In this document: positions 33,920-42,837 of the stretch, piece after piece
How positions within the stretch are numbered: position 1 is the first letter of the stretch
How the letters are laid out: every line of letters begins with the position of its first letter
From: Roseateles_B sp041905785
GTDB taxonomy: Bacteria; Pseudomonadota; Gammaproteobacteria; Burkholderiales; Burkholderiaceae_C
NCBI GenBank assembly: GCA_041905785.1
Contig: JAYRKJ010000005.1
Span: forward strand, 1 to 64,000
Direction of reading: 5' to 3'
DNA: 64,000 bases
The notes under the pieces: generated by a model
Told to the model about the DNA's origin: nothing
Database searches by the model: none
Seen by the model: the letters and a program-made list of their open reading frames with translations, nothing else
Made by a program: the position numbers and the translations under genes

Positions 33920-33941
33920 ATTAATGTGATATCACTTTAAT
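33920..33941. promoter_or_regulatory. 22-bp palindrome upstream of the SPFH-RHH operon
   Basis: A core GTGATATCAC, perfectly symmetric, is flanked by ATTAAT on one side and TTTAAT on the other, so ten of eleven pairs match. It begins 16 bp upstream of the SPFH ATG. Position and form suit an operator for a homodimeric or tetrameric repressor, most simply the RHH protein of the same operon. Confidence 0.6.
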
Positions 33942-33999
33942 TCCAGAATTGCAGTATTGGCAAGCCCTGCCGATGGTCATGCCCGCGCGGTCCCGTCGC

Positions 34000-36162
34000 T
34001 CACAGATTCGCAGCGAACAGCCGCTTCAGGAACAGCTGCTTGAAGCTGCGCGCCTGGTCCAGCCCCAAGCGTTCGAGATAGGCCTCCGGCACTTCGGGCA
34101 GGTCTTGCAGGCTGCGCAGGACCAGGCCCACCAGTTCCACCGGGTGCGTGCTGGCGTGCTTGAGCTTCTTCAGCGCGCGGACGATCTTGAGCTCGTCCTC
34201 GCTGAGGTCGGTGCCGAAGGGGAAATCGGGCAGCAGGCCTTCATTGCGCCAGGGGCGCAGCCGCTCGCGCAGGGTCTCGGGGAGGTTGAGGCGCCAGGCC
34301 TCCGGCAGCTGCCAGTGCTGCGCCAGCTTGCCATGGGCCTGGGCCTCGCGGACGAGCTCGTCCTGGAAGCGCGAGTCGGCGATGCGGATCAGCGCCTGAG
34401 CCACCTCGGTGTCGGTCCTGCCGCGCAGGTCGGCCACGCCGTATTCGGTGATGACGATGTCGCGCAGGTGGCGCGGGATGGTCACGTTGCCGTAGTTCCA
34501 GACGATGGAGCTGGTGAGGCCGTGCTGGTTGTCGTGCGTGGCGCGCAGCATCAGGATGGAGCGCGCGTCCGGCAGCGCATGGCCCATGGCCACGAAGTTG
34601 TACTGCCCCCCCACGCCCGAGACCACCTGGCCTGACTCCAAGGCATCCGAGCCGGCGGCGCCCAGCAGCGTCATCTTCATGGTGGTGTTCATGAAGCGGG
34701 CGTCGCGGCGCTGCAGGCGCTTGAGGCGCTCGCTGCCCAGGGTGTCGCCGTAGAGCTCGTTGATGTAGCTGATGCGCGTCATGGCGATCTGCTCGCGCAG
34801 GGGCTCGTCCAGCTCGCGCAGGGTCTGGTAGAAGTCCCGCGGCCCCAGGAAGAATCCACCGTGGAGCAGGGCGCTTTGCCGCCAGCGCTTGCCCAGTGCG
34901 GCGGCCCAGGCCTGCTGGGACTCGCGGCTGGAAAGCGCCGTGGGCAGCGCGCGCGCAGCGTCCAGCGTCAGCGCCTCCTCCAGCAGGCCCTGCGCCTGCC
35001 AGTGCTGCAGGGCCGCAGCGCTCAGCGGCAGGGTGAGCGCGCCCAGCGCCAGCAGGGACTGCAGGACGTCCAGGCTCGGAGCCTCGCCGAGCCGCCCCTG
35101 CAGTGCCAGGTGCTGCAGGGCCTCGTCCTGGAAGACCCGCCGCTTGATGATGCCTGCGCGGATCAGCTGGAGAAGGCCGTTGACGAACATCTCGGAGCAG
35201 CCATAGAGACCCTGCTCGAAGGGCGCCATCTCCCGTCCGGCGACGCCTTCCAGGGTCAGCGCAGTGAGCATCTGGCGGAAGACCTCCGGCCGGGTCTGGC
35301 GGACGATCAGGGCCTGGGCGATGGCGTCGCCCAGCGAGCCGATGCCGATCTGCAGCGTGCCGCCGTCCTTGACCAGGCTGGCGGCATGCAGGCCGATGGC
35401 GTAGTCGGCCCAGCCGATGGCCGCGTTGGGTGGCGCAAAGAGCTGGTGGCTGGTCTGCGGCGTCTCGACCAGCAGGTCCACCAGTGCCGGCGGCATCAGC
35501 GCCGGCCCGGGCATGAAGGGCAGCTCGCGGTTGATCATCAGCACCGTCAACGGCTTGCGGCCCTGGGCAGCCATGCGCTCGATCAGGTCCAGGCTCAGAT
35601 CCGGGTTGCAGGACAGCGACAGCTGCTGGCCCTGCGCGCCTTCGCGGCAGGCAACCGCCTGCATGATCAGGTTGACGCCGTGGCTCATCATGTCCCGCAC
35701 GACGAAGCTGTAGTTGGTGCAGACGAAGCCCTGCTGCGCCAGCGGGTTGCCCAGGTAGTCGCCAGTCTTCAGGAAGAACTCGTGGACCTCGACGTTCTCC
35801 GGCAAGGTCTGGGCGCGGTGGTCCTTGACGTAGTCCAGGTCCGGGTAGTCGCCGAAGACGCGTTCCAGCAGCGGCGCCAGGAACTGCTGCTCCAGCTCGC
35901 TCTTGCCCACCGGCTTTTCCAGCGAGAGCGCGGTGAAGATCTTCAGCCGTCGCTCGGGCAGGCTGCGAATGCGGCGATACAGCGCATTCACCAGCGGATT
36001 GGGCTTGCCCAGGCCCAGGGGGATGGCCATCACGATGTCTCCGGGCAGCCGTGCGAGGATGGCGTCAACCGCCTGCTCCAGGTCCGGGATCCGCGGGGGC
36101 GCGGCCTGGGCGGACTCCTCAGGCATGCAGGATGACGGGTGCGGGGTGGGCATGGGCGTCAT
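34000..36162 (-). CDS. Acetyl-CoA hydrolase/transferase family protein
   Basis: A 720-aa member of the acetyl-CoA hydrolase/CoA-transferase family, longer than the 500-aa succinyl-CoA:acetate transferases. The C-terminal AcetylCoA_hyd_C domain is clear (VGGQYNFVAMGHALPDAR, then ITEYGVADLRGRTD). The substrate CoA ester is unknown. I chose ATG 36162 because AAGGAGA lies before it at 6-8 nt; ATG 36228 has no such site. It is transcribed away from the GGDEF gene. Confidence 0.9.
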   Translation of the reverse strand: MTPMPTPHPSSCMPEESAQAAPPRIPDLEQAVDAILARLPGDIVMAIPLGLGKPNPLVNALYRRIRSLPERRLKIFTALSLEKPVGKSELEQQFLAPLLERVFGDYPDLDYVKDHRAQTLPENVEVHEFFLKTGDYLGNPLAQQGFVCTNYSFVVRDMMSHGVNLIMQAVACREGAQGQQLSLSCNPDLSLDLIERMAAQGRKPLTVLMINRELPFMPGPALMPPALVDLLVETPQTSHQLFAPPNAAIGWADYAIGLHAASLVKDGGTLQIGIGSLGDAIAQALIVRQTRPEVFRQMLTALTLEGVAGREMAPFEQGLYGCSEMFVNGLLQLIRAGIIKRRVFQDEALQHLALQGRLGEAPSLDVLQSLLALGALTLPLSAAALQHWQAQGLLEEALTLDAARALPTALSSRESQQAWAAALGKRWRQSALLHGGFFLGPRDFYQTLRELDEPLREQIAMTRISYINELYGDTLGSERLKRLQRRDARFMNTTMKMTLLGAAGSDALESGQVVSGVGGQYNFVAMGHALPDARSILMLRATHDNQHGLTSSIVWNYGNVTIPRHLRDIVITEYGVADLRGRTDTEVAQALIRIADSRFQDELVREAQAHGKLAQHWQLPEAWRLNLPETLRERLRPWRNEGLLPDFPFGTDLSEDELKIVRALKKLKHASTHPVELVGLVLRSLQDLPEVPEAYLERLGLDQARSFKQLFLKRLFAANL

Positions 36163-36401
36163 GGACGGTCTCCTTGGGATGTCCAGAGTGTCTGCGCGGT
36201 GGCGGGGGCGTGGCTTGACATTGGGCAAGAGGGCCGTCGCAGCGCGGGGCTGTGGGCCTGGGGGTGCGACGCCCCTTGATCGCGGTGCACACCGTCAGGA
36301 TGACTGCGGAGTGTGCTGCAATATCGTCTGTAGCGCCCGCACCCGATCATCGTTCCTGATCACTTCCGTCAGGCCTTTTCCGCTCCCACGCGCATTCGTA
36401 C

Positions 36402-37220
36402 ATGTCCACGCCTTTGCCAGACCAAGAACCCGACGCGCCGGCCTGGCTGCCCTGGTTCAGCCAGTTCGTGTCGCGGCGCGGGCTTGCGGTCAGCCTGGCC
36501 CTGTTGTGCGGCCTCGTCTGGGTGCTGGCGGTGGGCTTCTCGCAGGCCATCATCAGCCTGATGGGCCGGGGGGATCGACTGCTGGCCACCTTGTGCGCCT
36601 CGGCCTGTGCGCTGAGCATCGCCGGCATCTTCGGCTACCTTTTTCTGCGCCTGGTTCAGTACCAGGACCAGGCACGCCAGCGTGTCAGCCGCTACGCCAT
36701 GCTGGATCCGCTCACCGCCACCTTCAACCGGCGGCACTTCATGCAGCTGGTCGATCGAGAATGGGCGCGCGCCAAGCGCTACAACATGGACTGCGCCCTG
36801 CTGCTGATGGATGTGGACCACTTCAAGCGGGTCAATGACACACACGGCCATCTGTGTGGCGACAAGCTGCTGCGCGAGATCGCCCGCGTCAGTGGCGAGA
36901 CCCTGCGCCAGGCCGATGTGCTGGCCCGCTTCGGTGGTGAGGAGTTCGTGGTCTTCCTGCCCCACACCGACCCGCTGGGAGCCCTGGACGTGGCCGAACG
37001 CATGCGCGAGCGCGTGGAGCAGCTGAGCTTCAACTGGGAGGAGCGCGACGTGCCGGTCAGCGTCAGCCTGGGGGTGGCCTCGCTGCAGTACGAGCACCTG
37101 ACCCTGGACCATCTGATCCACGACGCCGACGAAGCGCTCTACAGCGCCAAGGCTGCCGGCCGCAACTGCGTGCGCGCCAAGCTGGGCCTGCAGCCCGGGC
37201 ACTCCAGCTACGCGCATTGA
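36402..37220 (+). CDS. Membrane-bound diguanylate cyclase (GGDEF)
   Basis: Makes cyclic di-GMP. The 272-aa protein has two transmembrane helices (about 27-48 and 62-84) with almost no periplasmic loop, then a GGDEF domain with GGEEF at 178-182 and MDVDHFKRVND for metal binding. An RxxD product-inhibition site (R169-D172) lies five residues before GGEEF, so activity is probably feedback-limited. No separate sensor domain is present. Confidence 0.93.
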   Translation: MSTPLPDQEPDAPAWLPWFSQFVSRRGLAVSLALLCGLVWVLAVGFSQAIISLMGRGDRLLATLCASACALSIAGIFGYLFLRLVQYQDQARQRVSRYAMLDPLTATFNRRHFMQLVDREWARAKRYNMDCALLLMDVDHFKRVNDTHGHLCGDKLLREIARVSGETLRQADVLARFGGEEFVVFLPHTDPLGALDVAERMRERVEQLSFNWEERDVPVSVSLGVASLQYEHLTLDHLIHDADEALYSAKAAGRNCVRAKLGLQPGHSSYAH

Positions 37221-37274
37221 GCGCGGCGGTGCGTACGGCAGCGTGCGCTTCGCCCTCGGTCCGCGCCCGCAGCC

Positions 37275-38201
37275 TCAGGTGCCCAGCAGGCGCTGCAGTT
37301 GCGCCAGCAGGTGCAGCGGCGCCTGCGGCGACTGACAGTCCAGTACGACGCGCCGGGGCATGGAACGCAGCCACGTGATCTGGCGCTTGGCCAACTGGCG
37401 CGTGGCTGCGGCGCCGCGCGCCTGGAGGTCGTCGAAGCGCCCGGCGTCCAGCGCTTCCCAGGTCTGCCGGTAACCCACGCAGCGCATGGAGGGCAGGCCC
37501 AGGTGCAGGTCGCCACGCGCGCGCAGGGTGCGCACCTCCTCGACCAGGCCCTGCGCCAGCATCTGCGCAAAGCGCTGCTCCAGCCGCCGGTGCAGCCAGG
37601 CGCGGTCCTCGGTTTCCAGTGAGATCAGGGGCCAGTCCACGCCCTGGCTGCGCGCCTGCTGCGCGTGCAACTGCGACATGGGCTGCCCGCTGAGCTGCCA
37701 GACCTCCAGCGCGCGCTGGATGCGCTGGGCATCGTTGGGGGCCAGCCGCGCCGCCGTGGGCGGGTCGACGCGGGCCAGCTCGGCGTGCAGGGCCGGCCAG
37801 CCCTGCTCGGCCGCGCGGGCGTCGATGGCGCGGCGCACGGCCTCGTCCGCCTGGGGCAGCGGCGAAAGGCCTTCGAACAAGGCCTTGAAGTACAGCATGG
37901 TGCCGCCCACCAACAGGGGCAGGCGGCCTCGCGCCAGGATCTCCGCAGCGAGCTGCTGCGCGCTGCGGGCGAATTCCGCGGCCGAGTAGGCGTCCAGCGG
38001 GTCGATGATGTCGACCAGGTGGTGCGGCACCGCCGCCATTTCCGCGGCCGTGGGCTTGGCGGTGCCGATGTCCATGCCGCGGTAGACCAGCGCTGAATCG
38101 ACGCTGATGATCTCGACCGGCAAGTACTCCGCCACCTTCAGCGCACAGGCCGTCTTGCCGGTGCCGGTGGGGCCCGCCAGGCAAATGGGCTTCAGCTGCA
38201 T
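37275..38201 (-). CDS. miaA: tRNA dimethylallyltransferase MiaA
   Basis: Adds dimethylallyl to A37 of tRNAs reading UNN codons. The 308-aa product has the P-loop GPTGTGKT at 10-17, the DSALVYRGMDIGTAKP signature and the GGTMLYFKAL motif. The ATG at 38201 begins MQLKPICLAGPTG, normal for the family. It starts 11 nt after the RluF-like gene in the same direction. mutL, its usual neighbour, is the next gene but one upstream. Confidence 0.96.
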   Translation of the reverse strand: MQLKPICLAGPTGTGKTACALKVAEYLPVEIISVDSALVYRGMDIGTAKPTAAEMAAVPHHLVDIIDPLDAYSAAEFARSAQQLAAEILARGRLPLLVGGTMLYFKALFEGLSPLPQADEAVRRAIDARAAEQGWPALHAELARVDPPTAARLAPNDAQRIQRALEVWQLSGQPMSQLHAQQARSQGVDWPLISLETEDRAWLHRRLEQRFAQMLAQGLVEEVRTLRARGDLHLGLPSMRCVGYRQTWEALDAGRFDDLQARGAAATRQLAKRQITWLRSMPRRVVLDCQSPQAPLHLLAQLQRLLGT

Positions 38202-38212
38202 CACCGGACGCG

Positions 38213-39958
38213 TCAGAACTTTTCCCAAGGGGCCAGGTAGCGCCACTGACCCGGTGGCAGGTGGCCCAGGGGAATCCGGCCGATGCGCACGCGCTTGAGT
38301 GCCGTCACCTTCAGGCCCACCAGCTCGCACATGCGGCGGATCTGGCGCTTGCGGCCCTCGCGCAGCACGAAGCGCAGCTGGTCTTCATTGGCCCAGCTGA
38401 CCTTGGCGGGCTTGAGTTCCACGTCATCCAGCGTCAGGCCGTGGTTGAGCAGGGCCAGGCCCTGCTCGTCCAGGCGACCAGCGTCGTTCTTGACGCCGTT
38501 GACGCCCACATACTCGACGCGGACCAGGTATTCCTTCTCGATGCTGGAATCGTCGCCGATGAGCTGCTTGGCGATGCGCCCGTCCTGCGTCAGCACCAGC
38601 AGGCCGGTGGAGTCGATGTCCAGGCGGCCGGCCGGCGCCAGGAAGCGGCTGTGACCGATGTGGTACTTGATGCCGGCGGGGTCGTCCTTCCAGTGCGTAT
38701 CGCTCTTGACCAGCACCGAGGCGGGCTCGTAGCCGTCTTCCGCCTGGCCGGAGACATAGCCGATGGGCTTGTGCAGCAGGATGGTGACGCGCTGGGCCTG
38801 CTGCTGACGCGCCGCGGGGTCCACCTCGATGCGCGCCTCAGGGCCCACGCGCTCGCCCAGCTGAGCCAGGTGGCCGTCCACCTTCACCCAGCCGGCGGCG
38901 ATCCATTCATCGGCCTCGCGGCGCGAGGCCAGGCCCAGTTCGCTCATGCGCTTGGACAGGCGCTCGCCTTCGGTGCTGTTGCTGCGCTGGGGGGCGGCCT
39001 GCGGCGCGCGGGGCGCCTGCTCGGGGTGCGAGCGCAGCGCGGTCTGGCGGCGCTGGTCGGGGCGGGCGGCGGTGTCGCGCCCGCGGTCCGCGCCACGCGG
39101 GCCGCCGCCGTGCTCGCCGCGACGCTCGGGGCGCTGTGGGCTCCAGCCCTGTTCCGCCTCGGCATGTCGGCGAGGGCCCGGGCCGCGGTCGTCGCGGCTG
39201 CCGTGGCCGCGGGGTGGCTCATGGCGTGAGCCATGGGGGCGGCGCTCGTCGTGGCGCGCATCATGGCGTGTACTGGGTCGTTCATCGCGACGCTCGGCCG
39301 TCTGCCCGCCATGGGCCGGCCCGCGGAACTCGCCGCGGCCCTCTCCCCGGAACTCAGCCCGGCCAGGCCCGCGATCGCCGCGGAAATCGGGACGGCCGGG
39401 CCCGCGGCCTTCGCCACGGTTTTCGAAGCGACCGTCATTGCGACCCTCGTATCGACCCTCGTATCGACCCTCGTTCCGGCCCTCGAAGCGATGACCGCCA
39501 CCGTGCTCGGCGCGGCCTTCGAAGCGACGCTCGTCATCACTGCCGCGCGACCCGGCGCCTGGGCGGTCGCCGCGATCGCGTCCGCCCGGGCCGCCTTCGC
39601 TGCGGAAGGGCTTGCCGCCGAACGTGCCTGTGGACTTGCCGCCGAACTTGCCGCCGAACTTGCCGCCAGAACGTTCACCACCGGGCCGATCACCCTTGGG
39701 TCCCACGCCCGGCTTGCCGGGGCGGTCCGGCCGACCGGCGCCCGGGCCGCGCCCGCCGTCGCGGCGCTGGTCCTGCGACTCGGCCGTCCGGCGCCCCTCG
39801 AAGGCCGCCTGGCGCTCGGCGCGCTGGGTCTGGGCCTGGGCCAGGGTGGGGCGGGGGCGGGACACGCCGCTGCCGCGCAGGGGCTGGCGGCGTTCGCCGG
39901 ATTTGCCTGTCTTGGTGCTGTCACCGGCAGGCTTCTTCTTCAGGGTCAGGGTGGCCAT
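38213..39958 (-). CDS. RluF-like 23S rRNA pseudouridine synthase with a long RG-rich N-terminal tail
   Basis: A 581-aa protein. The C-terminal 240 residues are an S4 domain (KRMSELGLASRREADEWIA) and a pseudouridine synthase of the RsuA/RluB/E/F family with the catalytic Asp in GRLDIDSTGLLVLT and the ending REGRKRQIRRMCE. The EKEYLVRV stretch and ending resemble RluF (U2604 of 23S rRNA); RluB cannot be excluded. The first 340 residues are disordered and almost all Gly, Arg, Glu, Asp and Pro, with EGRYEGRYEGR and GGKFGGKFGGK repeats. The ATG at 39958 was chosen over 39982. Confidence 0.88.
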   Translation of the reverse strand: MATLTLKKKPAGDSTKTGKSGERRQPLRGSGVSRPRPTLAQAQTQRAERQAAFEGRRTAESQDQRRDGGRGPGAGRPDRPGKPGVGPKGDRPGGERSGGKFGGKFGGKSTGTFGGKPFRSEGGPGGRDRGDRPGAGSRGSDDERRFEGRAEHGGGHRFEGRNEGRYEGRYEGRNDGRFENRGEGRGPGRPDFRGDRGPGRAEFRGEGRGEFRGPAHGGQTAERRDERPSTRHDARHDERRPHGSRHEPPRGHGSRDDRGPGPRRHAEAEQGWSPQRPERRGEHGGGPRGADRGRDTAARPDQRRQTALRSHPEQAPRAPQAAPQRSNSTEGERLSKRMSELGLASRREADEWIAAGWVKVDGHLAQLGERVGPEARIEVDPAARQQQAQRVTILLHKPIGYVSGQAEDGYEPASVLVKSDTHWKDDPAGIKYHIGHSRFLAPAGRLDIDSTGLLVLTQDGRIAKQLIGDDSSIEKEYLVRVEYVGVNGVKNDAGRLDEQGLALLNHGLTLDDVELKPAKVSWANEDQLRFVLREGRKRQIRRMCELVGLKVTALKRVRIGRIPLGHLPPGQWRYLAPWEKF

Positions 39959-40042
39959 GAACGACTTTCTTTGCAAGGCCATATTGGACCACGCTCCGGC
40001 CCTGAATCCGGGTTTTCCTCGACTGCGGCGGGAGTCCGGCCC

Positions 40043-41980
40043 TCAGCGGCCGCGCAGGAAGAGCGCGTCCAGCTCGCGCAGGCTCAGCTGGCGCCAGGTG
40101 GGGCGGCCGTGGTTGCACTGGTCCGCGCGCTCGGTGCGCTCCATGTCGCGCAGCAGGGCGTTCATCTCATCCAGGGTCAGCTGGCGGTTGGCACGCACGG
40201 CTCCATGGCAGGCCATAGTGGCCAGGATCTCGTGCTGGGCGCGCTCAATGGCATGGCTGGCGTCGAATTGCGCCAGCTCGGCCAGCACGCCGCGCGCCAG
40301 TTCCACCACATCCCCGCCCGCCAGCAGGGCCGGTCGCGAGCGCAGCGCCAGCACCTGGGCGGACAACGGCGCGATGTCCAGCCCCAGCTTGTGCAAGGTC
40401 TCCGCCTGCGCCTCGGCCGTGGCGATCTCGGTCGGCGTGGCCGCGAAGGTGACGGGGATCAGCAGCGGCTGGGTCTCGATGCGCGCCTCGCCAAGCGCTG
40501 CCTTCAGCCGCTCATAGACCACGCGCTCATGGGCCGCGTGCATGTCCACGATCACCAGGCCCTTTGCGTTCTCGGCGAGCACGTAGACGCCCTGGATCTG
40601 CGCGATCGCGCGCCCCAGGGGCCAGTCTCCCTCCGGCAGCGGCACGGGGGGCGACTGCGGGGTCGCGACCGGCGATGCGGTCGCGGGCATTGCCGCAGGC
40701 AGGGGGCGGTCGGGTGCATACAGGGCCCGGACCTCGCCCAGGCCCAGGCTGGTCTGGGTGTTGCTGCGCCAGCTGGGCGTGCCGCCATAGAGGCGTGGCG
40801 CCTCCTGCACACGCGCTTCGCCGCCATGCGGGGGCTGGAACCAAGCCGGCGGCTGGCCCGGGGCCGGGCGCTCGCCGGGCACGGCGGCGGCAAAGGCTGC
40901 GGCCGCCTGCGGGCTGGCCAGGGCGCCGGCCTCCAGCGGGGCATCGCCGACCTGGGCGCGCGACAGGGCCAGCGCGTCCTGCACCGCGTAGCGCACCTGC
41001 TGGTGGATCTCGCGGCCGTCGCGAAAACGTACTTCGATCTTGGTCGGGTGCACGTTGACATCCACACGGTCCGGTGCGATGTCGATGAAGAGCACGTAGC
41101 TGGGCTGGCGGCTGCCGTGCAGCTGGTCCTCGTAGGCCGAGCGGATGCCGTGGGCGATCAGCTTGTCGCGCACATAGCGCCCGTTGACGTAGACGTACTG
41201 CATGTCCGAGCGGCTGCGGGCTGCCTCGGGCAGGCCGGCGCGGCCGTAGATGCGCAGGGGGCCGGCCTCGGCAAAGACCGCGCGGCTGGCACCGAAGAAG
41301 TCATCGCCCAGCACGTCCTGCAGGCGCTGTTCGGCCGAGCCGGCGCGCCACTGCTCGACCAGCTTGCCTTCATGCCAGACGGCAAAGCCCACGTCGGGAC
41401 GGGCCAGCGCATGGCGGCGCACCGACTCCAGGCAATGCGCCAGTTCGGTCGCATCGGTCTTGAGGAATTTGCGCCGTGCGGGCGTGTTGAAAAAGAGCTC
41501 CCGCACTTCGACGCTGGTGCCGCGCGAGCGGGCCGCGATCTTGAGCTCGCCCGATCGAGCCTCCAGGCGATGGGCGTGCGGCGCGCCTTCGCAGCGGGTG
41601 GCGATGGCCATCTCGGCCACGGAGCTGATGGCCGCAAGCGCCTCGCCCCGGAAACCCATGGTGGCCACGGACTCCAGCTCTTCCAGCGAGCGGATCTTGC
41701 TGGTGGCATGGCGCTTCAGCGCCAGGGGCAGCTCCTCGGGGGGAATGCCCAGACCGTCGTCTTCCACCACGATGGCGCGCACGCCCCCAGCCATCAGCTT
41801 GACGTTGATCTGCGTGGCGCCGGCATCCAGCGCGTTGTCCACCAGCTCGCGCACCACCGAGGCGGGGCGCTCGACGACCTCGCCGGCGGCGATCTGGCTG
41901 ATCAGCTCGTCCGGCAGTTCGCGGATCGCGCGGCGCGGTGTTTCTCTGGTGGGCGGGGGGGAGGACGGCATCTCGGACAT
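40043..41980 (-). CDS. mutL: DNA mismatch repair protein MutL with endonuclease motif
   Basis: A 645-aa GHKL ATPase. The N-terminal half has DNALDAGAT, DDGLGIP and GFRGEAL, and a Pro/Ala-rich linker follows (about 350-450). The C-terminal domain has DMHAAHERVVYE, close to the DQHA-x2-E-x4-E endonuclease motif, plus ACHGA and CNHGRPT, the other metal-site motifs. So this MutL probably nicks DNA itself, as in organisms without MutH. The ATG at 41980 begins MSEMPSS. Its partner mutS is 24 kb away. Confidence 0.95.
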   Translation of the reverse strand: MSEMPSSPPPTRETPRRAIRELPDELISQIAAGEVVERPASVVRELVDNALDAGATQINVKLMAGGVRAIVVEDDGLGIPPEELPLALKRHATSKIRSLEELESVATMGFRGEALAAISSVAEMAIATRCEGAPHAHRLEARSGELKIAARSRGTSVEVRELFFNTPARRKFLKTDATELAHCLESVRRHALARPDVGFAVWHEGKLVEQWRAGSAEQRLQDVLGDDFFGASRAVFAEAGPLRIYGRAGLPEAARSRSDMQYVYVNGRYVRDKLIAHGIRSAYEDQLHGSRQPSYVLFIDIAPDRVDVNVHPTKIEVRFRDGREIHQQVRYAVQDALALSRAQVGDAPLEAGALASPQAAAAFAAAVPGERPAPGQPPAWFQPPHGGEARVQEAPRLYGGTPSWRSNTQTSLGLGEVRALYAPDRPLPAAMPATASPVATPQSPPVPLPEGDWPLGRAIAQIQGVYVLAENAKGLVIVDMHAAHERVVYERLKAALGEARIETQPLLIPVTFAATPTEIATAEAQAETLHKLGLDIAPLSAQVLALRSRPALLAGGDVVELARGVLAELAQFDASHAIERAQHEILATMACHGAVRANRQLTLDEMNALLRDMERTERADQCNHGRPTWRQLSLRELDALFLRGR

Positions 41981-42049
41981 GGCGGCGGATTCTACGGATC
42001 CCCGTCGGGGCGTCGGGGGCATTGCGCGAGCCCGCCATAATCGCCGGCC

Positions 42050-42694
42050 ATGGAAATCCTTGCCCAGCTCATTGACTTCATCCTGCACGTCGACCGATAC
42101 CTCAACGACTTCGTGCTGGCCTACGGACTCTGGATCTATGCCCTGCTGTTCCTGATCATCTTCGTCGAGACCGGGCTGGTCGTCATGCCCTTCCTGCCGG
42201 GCGATTCGCTGCTCTTCATCGTCGGGACCATGTGCGGCGCCGGCCTGCTGGACTTGCAACTCTCCATGGGCCTGATGGTGGCGGCCGCGGTGGCCGGCAA
42301 CCAGACCAACTATGCCATTGGCCGCTTCTTCGGCCCCAAGGTCTTCCATTGGGAGAGCTCGCGCTATTTCAACCGGGCGGCCTTCGACAAGGCCCATGAC
42401 TTCTACGAACGCTACGGCGGCATCGCCCTGGTGGTCGGCCGCTTCATGCCCTTCGTGCGCACCTTCGCGCCCTTTGTCGCAGGCGTGGCTCAGATGAGTC
42501 GGCGCAAATTCACCTTCTTCGATGTGAGCGGGGCCTTGCTGTGGGTGGTGGGGGTGACTTGTGTCGGCTACTTCTTCGGCAACGTACCCTGGGTGAAGCA
42601 GAACCTGGAGAAGATCATCTGGGCGACCTTCGTGATCCCTGGGCTGCTGATCATCGCGGGCGGCATCCGCAGCAAGCTGCGCAAGCCGGCCTGA
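42050..42694 (+). CDS. DedA family membrane protein
   Basis: A 214-aa inner-membrane protein of the DedA (VTT/SNARE-associated) family, which takes part in undecaprenyl-phosphate or lipid flipping and in envelope homeostasis. Conserved stretches are ETGLVVMPFLPGDSLLF, the amphipathic re-entrant loop, and the GRFMPFVRTFAPFVAG motif with its essential Arg. Divergent from mutL, with 69 bp between starts, and followed by a strong terminator. Confidence 0.93.
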   Translation: MEILAQLIDFILHVDRYLNDFVLAYGLWIYALLFLIIFVETGLVVMPFLPGDSLLFIVGTMCGAGLLDLQLSMGLMVAAAVAGNQTNYAIGRFFGPKVFHWESSRYFNRAAFDKAHDFYERYGGIALVVGRFMPFVRTFAPFVAGVAQMSRRKFTFFDVSGALLWVVGVTCVGYFFGNVPWVKQNLEKIIWATFVIPGLLIIAGGIRSKLRKPA

Positions 42695-42710
42695 GCCGGC
42701 GCAGCAATGG

Positions 42711-42743
42711 CCGAAACCCGGGCGAGCCCCGGGTTTCGGTTTT
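42711..42743 (+). terminator. Terminator after dedA
   Basis: CCGAAACCCGGG (42711-42722) pairs perfectly with CCCGGGTTTCGG (42728-42739) around a 5-nt loop, followed by TTTT. It isolates dedA from the tricorn-like protease gene. Confidence 0.9.
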
Positions 42744-42837
42744 GAGCGCCGGCAATCCGTGGCGGACGCAGGCGCTGCGACCGGCCGAAGTGCAAGCGAA
42801 GACGCTCGAACAAACAGTAGAAGCAACGGAGACAAGC

